Assembly: GCF_006352025.1 (NCBI RefSeq)
Contig: NZ_CP040936.1
Coordinates: 2,232,001-2,296,000 of the forward strand
From: Hymenobacter sp. DG01
Lineage (GTDB): Bacteria > Bacteroidota > Bacteroidia > Cytophagales > Hymenobacteraceae
Direction: 5' to 3'
Length of the DNA: 64,000 bases
Of the stretch, positions 25,003 through 31,760 are shown one piece after another. How positions within the stretch are numbered: position 1 is the first letter of the stretch; each line of letters starts with the position of its first letter. Made by a program: the position numbers and the translations under genes. The notes under the pieces are model-generated. The model had not been told where the DNA came from and made no database searches. It saw nothing but the letters and a program-made list of their open reading frames with translations.

Positions 25003-26406
25003 CTACGCTAGCCGCTCAAACTGCAGCACTACTCCTTCCTGGGGCCGCAACGTTACCAAGGGCACGGGTACTACCTCCTCCTTCGTGATGGGCGCGACGG
25101 TGAAGTGCCGGAGCGTTTCCAGCAGTACCAACTGAATTTCAGCCAGGGCAAAGTGGTTGCCGATGCACAGACGCGGTCCGCCCCCGAAAGGCAGGTAGGC
25201 GTAGGCCGGCACCGGCGGCTGGGCACCCGGAGCAAACCGCTCAGGCCGAAACGCATTGGGGGCGGGCCACAGCGTAGGGTGGCGGTGCAGCCCGTAAATG
25301 TAAAGTGAAAAGAGCGTGCCCTTCGGAAACGGGTGCCCCTGAAACTCATCGTCTTCCAAAGCTACGCGGTCCAGAATCCAGGCCGGGGGGTAGAGCCGCA
25401 TGGTTTCCTGAATCACTTGCATGGAGTATGGCAGGCGGGCTAGCTCCTCGAACTCCGGGGCCCGATGGGCCAGGCCAGCTGCCGCCCGCTCCTGCCGAAT
25501 CTGGGCAGCGGCCTCGGGGTGCTCAGCCAACAAATAAAACAGCCAGCTTAAGGCGTTGGCTGAGGTTTCGTGGCCGGCCAGTAACAGGATGTTGGCTTCA
25601 TCTACCAGCTGTTCTTCCATCATAGGCTCGCCAGTGTCCTCGTAGCGCACATCCAGCAGCATTTGCAGCAGGTCGTTATGAGGAGTGGCGGGGCTGGTAC
25701 CGGCCCGCTGACGCTTGCGGATGTAGGTCCGGACCAGCTCGCGTAGCTCTCGGCTCAGGGCCTCGTGGCGGCGGTAGCTGCCGGTGCCTTGCAGCCAGGG
25801 CCGGAGGTAGGGCTGCCGGATGGTGCGCACGTAAAAAGCCTGAATCTGGGTCAGGATATCCGACAGCCGGTCGCGCTCCGCGTCGCTCATGCTGGTGCCA
25901 AAGGTGGCCTGCGCAATAATCCGGAACGCTACCCGCGTCATGGCCTCATGAATATCGACCAGGGCCGGACCGGTGGCCGTGCGGGCTTGCAGCTCCTGGG
26001 TCCACTCCTCGGCGGCGGCTTGCATCAGACGGGTAAGGCCGGCCAGGCGCTGGCGGTGGAAGGCCGGCTGAATCAGGCGGCGCTGCCGTAGCCAGTCGGG
26101 CCCCTCGTTGGTGAGTAGCCCCCGCCCGATGTAGCGGATCAGGCCGTGCGTGAGGTCCGACTTGAGGTAGCGGCGGTGGTGTTGACGGAGAATATGCTGT
26201 ACCAGGGCCGGGTCGCGGGTGACGTAGCACGGCCGGATGCCGCCCAGGTGCAGCCCCACCGTGTCGCCGTGGGCAGCGTGGGCGCGGTTAAGGTTGCCGA
26301 TAGGGTCGCGGGCCATGGCCAGCGAGGTAAGCAGGGTGCGCCAGCGGGGCACCCACGGAAAAGGCGCCGTCGGCGCCTCTATAGCAGGTAACAAGGGGGT
26401 AGGCAT
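25003..26406 (-). CDS. Cytochrome P450
   Basis: A haem monooxygenase of 467 residues. Landmarks are the I-helix AGHETSA, the ExxR pair in ETMRLYPP, and the haem-ligand Cys in FGGGPRLCIG near 412. Length and sequence resemble the soluble CYP102/CYP4-like bacterial P450s. It has no fused reductase and no ferredoxin gene nearby, so its electron donor must be elsewhere. The substrate is unknown; fatty acids or carotenoids are possible. The ATG at 26406 is used. Confidence 0.93.
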   Translation of the reverse strand: MPTPLLPAIEAPTAPFPWVPRWRTLLTSLAMARDPIGNLNRAHAAHGDTVGLHLGGIRPCYVTRDPALVQHILRQHHRRYLKSDLTHGLIRYIGRGLLTNEGPDWLRQRRLIQPAFHRQRLAGLTRLMQAAAEEWTQELQARTATGPALVDIHEAMTRVAFRIIAQATFGTSMSDAERDRLSDILTQIQAFYVRTIRQPYLRPWLQGTGSYRRHEALSRELRELVRTYIRKRQRAGTSPATPHNDLLQMLLDVRYEDTGEPMMEEQLVDEANILLLAGHETSANALSWLFYLLAEHPEAAAQIRQERAAAGLAHRAPEFEELARLPYSMQVIQETMRLYPPAWILDRVALEDDEFQGHPFPKGTLFSLYIYGLHRHPTLWPAPNAFRPERFAPGAQPPVPAYAYLPFGGGPRLCIGNHFALAEIQLVLLETLRHFTVAPITKEEVVPVPLVTLRPQEGVVLQFERLA

Positions 26407-26577
26407 ACGGAAATAGCGCAGTAATGCTTTCCAAGATAAAACAAAAACGAGGCCACCGGGCCGGCGAGCTGCACTCTCCTACCCCTTAGCACAACCCCAA
26501 GCCACCGTTCGCGCGTACAGCCTACTAGCCCCTGTGGCCTCCCGAACTTTCTCCAACAACCAAACTCTCGGCTCCTT

Positions 26578-26886
26578 ATGTGGATTCAACAGAAAAATAC
26601 CCCCGCCCCGCTCGATGAACTGCAAGGCCGTACCGTAGGCCTCAAATTCGAATGCAACGAGTGCCACACCGAAGTGTTTACCGACCTGATCGGCGTGCCC
26701 GCCCCCGACCATCTGGCCAACTCCATGGAAGACGACGGCCAGTTTGAAACGGAAGAAATTAAGTGCCCCGGCTGCGACATGACCCACGAAATCACCGTGA
26801 AAAGCACCTTTGATGGGGTACATTTTGAGGTATCGGAAGTAGCGCCGGACAGCGTTTCCTACCAGATTGCCGAGCCTGAACACTAA
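26578..26886 (+). CDS. Small protein with a two-CxxC zinc-ribbon-like motif
   Basis: A protein of 102 residues. Two CxxC pairs (FECNECH near 25 and IKCPGCD near 62) suggest a zinc ribbon, and the rest is acidic. No family name is recognised. It could be a small nucleic-acid-binding or metal-storage protein, but nothing more can be said. It is followed by a strong terminator shared with the convergent polyprenyl synthase gene. Confidence 0.68.
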   Translation: MWIQQKNTPAPLDELQGRTVGLKFECNECHTEVFTDLIGVPAPDHLANSMEDDGQFETEEIKCPGCDMTHEITVKSTFDGVHFEVSEVAPDSVSYQIAEPEH

Positions 26887-26930
26887 GCCACTTATAAGCA
26901 GCTGAAGTAACTCCGGTTACCTGATGCTTC

Positions 26931-26972
26931 AACACGAAAAAGGCTCGCCATTCGGCGAGCCTTTTTCGTGTT
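26931..26972. terminator. Strong bidirectional terminator
   Basis: A 19-bp perfect stem (AACACGAAAAAGGCTCGCC with its complement) with a 4-base loop carries A and T tracts. It separates the zinc-ribbon gene from the convergent polyprenyl synthase gene. Confidence 0.9.
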
Positions 26973-26998
26973 AAGTAAATTCCTGAATGATGTACGGC

Positions 26999-27979
26999 TT
27001 ACTTCTCCCGCTCGATAGTATAGTTAATGAGCTGCTCCAGGGAAGTGCGCGAGGCCGAAGCCGGGAAAGTGCGCAGGATTTCCAGAGCTTCGTCGCGGTA
27101 GCGTTCCATCACTTTAATGGCGTACTCCAGGCCCCCGGAGGTTTTCACGTACTCAATCACCTGCTGCACCCGGTCCTTGCGGCCGTCGTTGTTTTTCACG
27201 TTATAAATGACGCGGCGCTTGGTTAGCCAGTCGGCCTGCTGAAGGGCGTAGATGAGGGGTAGGGTCATCTTCTTCTCCTTGATATCAATGCCCAGCGGCT
27301 TCCCGATTTCGGCCGTGCCGTAATCGAACAGGTCGTCCTTGATCTGGAAGGCCATACCCACCTTTTCGCCGAAAAGGCGGGCGCGCTCAATAGTTTTCGC
27401 ATCGGCCCCGGCTGAAGCCGCCCCTACCGCGCAGCAGGAAGCAATCAGGGAAGCTGTTTTCTGCCGGATGATGTCGAAGTACACGTCCTCGGTAATGTCG
27501 AGGCGGCGGGCTTTTTCAATCTGCAGCAGTTCGCCTTCGCTCAGCTCCTTTACCGCGTTGCTCACGATTTTGAGCAGCTCGTAGTCGTTGTTTTCCAGGC
27601 TCAGGAGCAGGCCTTTGCTCAGCAGGTAGTCGCCCACGAGCACGGCAATCTTGTTTTTCCAGAGGGCATTGATGGAGAAGAACCCGCGCCGGTAGTTCGA
27701 TTCGTCCACTACGTCGTCGTGCACCAGGGTGGCCGTGTGCAGCAGCTCAATCAGGGCCGCGCCCCGGAACGAGGCTTCCGGCAGCGGGTCGCCGCCGCTG
27801 ATTTTAGCCGTGAAGAACACAAACATGGGCCGGATCTGCTTGCCCTTGCGCTTCACAATGTACCCCATGATTTTATCGAGCAGGAGCTGCCGCGTTTGCA
27901 TGGACTGGCGGAATTTCTTCTCGAACTCCTCCATCTCGGCGGCGATGGGCGCCTGTATCTGGTCCAGCGTTACGGTCAT
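26999..27979 (-). CDS. Long-chain polyprenyl diphosphate synthase
   Basis: A protein of 326 residues. The first Asp-rich motif is DDVVDE (88-93) and the second KDDLFDYG (near 215), with GKQIRP at the IPP site and KTASLIASC in the middle. It makes a long all-trans prenyl chain (for example hepta- or octaprenyl, for menaquinone) by adding isopentenyl diphosphate. The small residues around the first motif suggest a long-chain rather than geranylgeranyl product, but chain length is not certain. It appears monocistronic. Confidence 0.92.
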   Translation of the reverse strand: MTVTLDQIQAPIAAEMEEFEKKFRQSMQTRQLLLDKIMGYIVKRKGKQIRPMFVFFTAKISGGDPLPEASFRGAALIELLHTATLVHDDVVDESNYRRGFFSINALWKNKIAVLVGDYLLSKGLLLSLENNDYELLKIVSNAVKELSEGELLQIEKARRLDITEDVYFDIIRQKTASLIASCCAVGAASAGADAKTIERARLFGEKVGMAFQIKDDLFDYGTAEIGKPLGIDIKEKKMTLPLIYALQQADWLTKRRVIYNVKNNDGRKDRVQQVIEYVKTSGGLEYAIKVMERYRDEALEILRTFPASASRTSLEQLINYTIEREK

Positions 27980-28322
27980 GCGGGTATTTTGAGCGCTGCA
28001 ATGATACGCGGAAAAAGGTGAAATAGTGAGTTAGAGAGACGGTGAGATACGGGCCGCGAAGCTCAGAACGAGGAACGGCACCTTTCGCTCCTTGGGGCAG
28101 CGCCGGGCAAATAGAGGAACCTTGCCGTTCACACGGCCGAGGTTTGCGACCTTTCAGGGGTAGGGTATTCATTCGGGAGAGTAAGTGCACCGGCTCAGGA
28201 TAACAATGGTGGGCAGAATGGGTTTGTGGCGTTGAGAGGGGTAAGACAGCTGGAACCACCCCGCCAGCGCATCAGACTCGTCAGCTCACTATCTCACCAT
28301 TTCACCCCTTACCTTCGCCCCC
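27980..28322. other. 343-bp intergenic region without a gene
   Basis: No supported gene is present. The region carries GGTGAAATAGTGAG near the left end (28017-28030) and CTCACTATCTCACCATTTCACC near the right end (28285-28306). These form a partial inverted repeat. The 12-mer GTGAAATGGTGA in the right arm occurs again at 49500-49511. Promoters for the two divergent genes must lie here, but no exact -7 box was seen. Confidence 0.5.
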
Positions 28323-29195
28323 ATGCCACTGCCTCAGCCCCTCCGCCTCGATTTCCAGCTCAGCAGCGCCCACCACACCCGCCCGTTCGCGGCCGATATG
28401 CGGTATGTGCCTACCGGCCAGCCCAAGCCGGTGGTGGTGTTCGTGCACGGGTTCAAGGGGTTCAAAGACTGGGGCCATTTTAACGTATTGGCCGATTGGT
28501 TTGCCAGCCAGGGGGTAGTGTTCGTGAAGCTTAACCTCTCGCATAATGGCCTGGTAGTGGATGGCACCGGCGACCTGGAGGACCTGGAAGCCTTTGGGCG
28601 CAACAACTTCTCCCTGGAGCTGAACGACATCGGCACCCTACTCGACTACCTCCACCAGACTGGCGAAACCCAACTGCCCCGCGCCGAAATGGACCTGACG
28701 CGCCTAGCCCTCATCGGCCACAGCCGAGGCGGCGGCCTGGTGCTGCTGAAAGCCGCCGAAGACACTCGCGTGAAGGCCGTGGTTACCTGGGCCGCCATTA
28801 ACAATGTGAATCCCGGCTGGACCGAGGAGCTGATGCAGCACTGGCAACAGCAGGGCGTGTACTACGTGGAAAACAGCCGCACCAAGCAGCAGCTTCCGCT
28901 TTACTTCCAGATTGTGGAGGACTACCACCAGAACCGGCTGCGGCTGGACATTCCGCACAATGTGCGCCGCAAGCTCCGGCAGCCCCTGCTGATTCTGCAC
29001 GGCGACCAGGACGAAACCGTACCTGTGCAGCGCGCCCACGAGCTAAAATCCTGGAAGCCCGAAGCCGAGTTGGCCATCCTGCCGGGAGTTACGCACAATT
29101 TCGGGGGTGGTCACCCGTGGCCTTCCCCGGAGTTGCCCGCTCAGGCCCTGACCGCGGCGGAGGTTACGATGGAGTTCCTGAGCCGCGTTCTGTAG
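28323..29195 (+). CDS. Alpha/beta hydrolase (dienelactone-hydrolase / YbhC-like)
   Basis: A protein of 290 residues. FVHGFKGFKDWGHF forms the oxyanion loop, GHSRGGG carries the nucleophile Ser, HGDQDETVP the Asp and GVTHNFGG the His. No signal peptide is present, so it is probably cytoplasmic. The substrate is unknown. Its stop lies 4 bp before the FolK start, so the two are probably one transcript. Confidence 0.9.
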   Translation: MPLPQPLRLDFQLSSAHHTRPFAADMRYVPTGQPKPVVVFVHGFKGFKDWGHFNVLADWFASQGVVFVKLNLSHNGLVVDGTGDLEDLEAFGRNNFSLELNDIGTLLDYLHQTGETQLPRAEMDLTRLALIGHSRGGGLVLLKAAEDTRVKAVVTWAAINNVNPGWTEELMQHWQQQGVYYVENSRTKQQLPLYFQIVEDYHQNRLRLDIPHNVRRKLRQPLLILHGDQDETVPVQRAHELKSWKPEAELAILPGVTHNFGGGHPWPSPELPAQALTAAEVTMEFLSRVL

Positions 29196-29199
29196 TCTC

Positions 29200-30219
29200 A
29201 TGCCCACCGCCTACCTCCTCCTCGGCTCCAACCTCGGCGACCGAACTACGATTCTGCGTGAGGCTATAGACCACCTGAATGCCACCGCCGGCACCGTGGT
29301 AGCCTCCTCGGCACGCTACGAAACCGCCGCCTGGGGTCTTGAGGATCAGCCGGCTTTCCTGAACCAGGCCATCTGTGTGCAGACTCCTCTCCTACCCCTC
29401 CAACTGCTGGAAACCTGTCAGGCCACTGAGCAGCGCGCCGGCCGGGAGCGGCTGGTTCGCTGGGGCGCCCGCACCCTCGACGTGGACATTCTGCTCTATG
29501 ATGACCTTGTTCTCAACACGGAGCGCCTGACCCTACCTCACCCGCGCCTGCCGGAGCGCCGTTTTGCTTTGGTACCAATAGCTGAAATTGCAGCTGATGT
29601 CATGCATCCAGGGTTAGGAAAGACGGTAGTAAAATTATTGGCGGAGTGTACAGATATGTTGGAAGTAATACCATTAAAAACACGAGGATCAAATTCAGAT
29701 GCACCTGCTCATATATCTAATATTAGGAATACAGAAGAGATAAGTTATACGAATAACATCAGATTATTCAGTAACGCATTACTCAACAACTATCTACATA
29801 AGGTAATTTTACATATAGACACTAACCCAACTTTTAATTCATCTGAAATCCCTCTCAAATTTCATTACGCAGGCTCTGCAACGTTTGTAACTCTTGACCA
29901 GCGTTTAAAAGTTTATACTTCTACGACTTCTGCAGGCTACGATACTTTTTGGACAGAAACCACTAAAGAGTCAGGAGCTGATGAAAGAATATTAGTCATT
30001 AATAGTAAGATTGTAAGTGTCCGGATTTCGAGCAGAAGTAATTTAGAACTCCCCTTCAAGCTTACAATAGAATTTGAAAATAAGAACCTGTTTCTTTACT
30101 GTGCAGAGATATACCCAGGTAATGACGGCAATTTCAAATACTCATCAAACGACGAAATGATCCTTGTTTTCGAAGATGAGAAAGAAGCTTTGAAGTTTGA
30201 AGAATTAATTGAGCTTTGA
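29200..30219 (+). CDS. folK: FolK (HPPK) with a unique AT-rich C-terminal extension
   Basis: A protein of 339 residues. Residues 1 to about 160 are 6-hydroxymethyl-7,8-dihydropterin pyrophosphokinase (folate pathway): LLGSNLGDR, the RTLDVDILLYDD metal site, and LPHPRLPERRFALVP. HPPK is normally about 160 residues, so the 175-residue tail is unusual. The tail is cytoplasmic-looking, alternates strands and loops, and has no motif I know. From about 29580 (codon about 127) onward the DNA turns AT-rich, against GC-rich DNA before it, and the end of the FolK domain itself is included. The reading frame is uninterrupted. See the finding. Confidence 0.82.
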   Translation: MPTAYLLLGSNLGDRTTILREAIDHLNATAGTVVASSARYETAAWGLEDQPAFLNQAICVQTPLLPLQLLETCQATEQRAGRERLVRWGARTLDVDILLYDDLVLNTERLTLPHPRLPERRFALVPIAEIAADVMHPGLGKTVVKLLAECTDMLEVIPLKTRGSNSDAPAHISNIRNTEEISYTNNIRLFSNALLNNYLHKVILHIDTNPTFNSSEIPLKFHYAGSATFVTLDQRLKVYTSTTSAGYDTFWTETTKESGADERILVINSKIVSVRISSRSNLELPFKLTIEFENKNLFLYCAEIYPGNDGNFKYSSNDEMILVFEDEKEALKFEELIEL

Positions 30220-30271
30220 CTAATGAATAATCATCTTCAGTCACACATAAATAGAAGCACTATTTCAAAAT

Positions 30272-30308
30272 AAAAAAGGCCCGTTAGCAAAAACTAACGA
30301 GCCTTTTT
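30272..30308. terminator. Terminator between folK and fabD
   Basis: AAAAAGGCcCGTTAG pairs with CTAACGaGCCTTTTT (one mismatch) over a CAAAAA loop. It suits both convergent genes. Confidence 0.8.
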
Positions 30309-30327
30309 GTTTGCTGGTGAATTTAAC

Positions 30328-31215
30328 CTAAACGGCTGCCGAACTGACTGCCGCTTCTGGGGCAATTTTCTTCACCAAGCCTTGGAGAACTTTGCCGGGG
30401 CCACACTCTACCAACTCGGTAGCGCCGTCGGCTACCATGCGCTGCACGCTCTGGGTCCAGCGGACGGGAGCGGTGAGCTGGCGCACCAGGTTTTCCCGGA
30501 TTTCGTCGGGGTCGGTGTGAGGGGCGGCATCCACGTTCTGGTACACCGGGCAAATGCCTGCCGAGAAGGTAGTGCTTGCAATGGCCTGAGCCAGGGCCGC
30601 TTCCGCCGACTGCATCAGGGGCGAGTGGAAGGCTCCGCCCACCGGCAGGGGTAGGGCGCGCTTGGCGCCGGCAGCTTTTAGCTGCTCGCAGGCCAGTTCA
30701 ATGCCGCGCTGGGAACCCGACACGACCAGTTGGCCGGGGCAGTTATAGTTAGCAGCCACCACCACATTGCCACCCGCACTAATTTCCTGGCAGATGCGGG
30801 CCGTGGTATCGTCGTCGAGGCCGAGGATGGCGGCCATGGTGCCGGGTTGCTCCTGGCAGGCGGCTTGCATAGCCTGGGCACGCTGGGCTACCAGGCGCAG
30901 GGCGTCTTCAAACTTGAGCACCTTGGCGGCTACCAGCGCCGAAAACTCGCCCAGGGAGTGGCCGGCCACCATAGCCGGGTTCAGATCGGGCATCACAGCA
31001 GCCAGAGCTACTGAATGCAGGAAGATGGCGGGCTGAGTTACGTCAGTGCGACGCAGGTCCTCGTCGGAACCACTGAACATCACGTCCGTGAGGGAAAAGC
31101 CCAGGATTTCGTTGGCCTGGTCCATCAGGCGCTTGGCCTCGGGGTGCTGCTCGTACAGGTCGCGGCCCATGCCGCTGAACTGGCTACCCTGACCGGGAAA
31201 AATAACTGCTTTCAT
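30328..31215 (-). CDS. fabD: Malonyl-CoA:ACP transacylase
   Basis: A protein of 295 residues. It loads malonyl groups on acyl carrier protein for fatty-acid synthesis. Landmarks are FPGQGSQ near the N-terminus, nucleophile Ser in GHSLGEFSA (near 92), the Arg in QRAQAM and the GAFHSPLM His loop. The ATG at 31215 (MKAVIFPG) is preferred over an upstream start with nine extra non-conserved residues. It stands alone with no other fab genes. Confidence 0.97.
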   Translation of the reverse strand: MKAVIFPGQGSQFSGMGRDLYEQHPEAKRLMDQANEILGFSLTDVMFSGSDEDLRRTDVTQPAIFLHSVALAAVMPDLNPAMVAGHSLGEFSALVAAKVLKFEDALRLVAQRAQAMQAACQEQPGTMAAILGLDDDTTARICQEISAGGNVVVAANYNCPGQLVVSGSQRGIELACEQLKAAGAKRALPLPVGGAFHSPLMQSAEAALAQAIASTTFSAGICPVYQNVDAAPHTDPDEIRENLVRQLTAPVRWTQSVQRMVADGATELVECGPGKVLQGLVKKIAPEAAVSSAAV

Positions 31216-31348
31216 CAGTTCAGAAGAAATACAGCAGCCCAACTGCCTTTCGGCGGCAGGCTGCGCAAGGGTGGAAAAAACAAGGACGCAAGCTGCACAA
31301 ATCGGCCCGAATGCCCAAAGGCTGCCCCGAGCATCAAGCCTCCAGCGG

Positions 31349-31684
31349 CTACTTCACCATTACCCGGCTGACCTCACCGGTTTGCTTATCTACGTTCACG
31401 GCCGCGTTATCAGGCTTTATTCCTACCCTATCAGAACGTTTCACCAGCACCTGCCAGCTGGTGCCGGCGTCCACCACCGTTAAGGTCTGCAGCTGATACA
31501 CAGCCGAATCGGGCTGGGTGCGAAAGTAGCGGCTGGCCAGGGCTGTGGCCTGGGCCTCGGTAGTAGCCGCGGCGCTGGTAGTACTGTTAGGCTCAGTGGC
31601 AGCCGGCGGGGTAGTAGAGTCAGAATTGGTAGAGGTGCAGGCTGCCACAAACAGCAGCGCAACAAGGGGAGTGAGTCGGTTCAT
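31349..31684 (-). CDS. Small PepSY-like lipoprotein
   Basis: A protein of 111 residues with a lipobox (VAACTS, Cys near 16), a Ser/Thr/Ala-rich linker and a C-terminal domain that ends NVDKQTGEVSRVMVK. The end is reminiscent of PepSY or NTF2-like sequences, but too short to classify. It is flanked by a terminator on its upstream side that belongs to the T9SS gene. The function is unknown. Confidence 0.62.
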   Translation of the reverse strand: MNRLTPLVALLFVAACTSTNSDSTTPPAATEPNSTTSAAATTEAQATALASRYFRTQPDSAVYQLQTLTVVDAGTSWQVLVKRSDRVGIKPDNAAVNVDKQTGEVSRVMVK

Positions 31685-31708
31685 GCTTCAAAGAAAGCAT
31701 AGTGCATT

Positions 31709-31746
31709 AAAAAGGCGGCCAGACTTTGGAGTCTGGCCGCCTTTTC
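31709..31746 (-). terminator. Terminator after the T9SS type B gene
   Basis: AAAGGCGGCCAGAC pairs with GTCTGGCCGCCTTT around TTTGGA, with A and T tracts. It lies 15 bp beyond the T9SS gene stop. Confidence 0.85.
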
Positions 31747-31760
31747 AGGATAAGCGAAGT

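Noticed and set aside
27873..28259. 128-codon frame on the minus strand upstream of the polyprenyl synthase gene
   Set aside because: It overlaps the certain start of the synthase in another frame and has no domain or plausible start.
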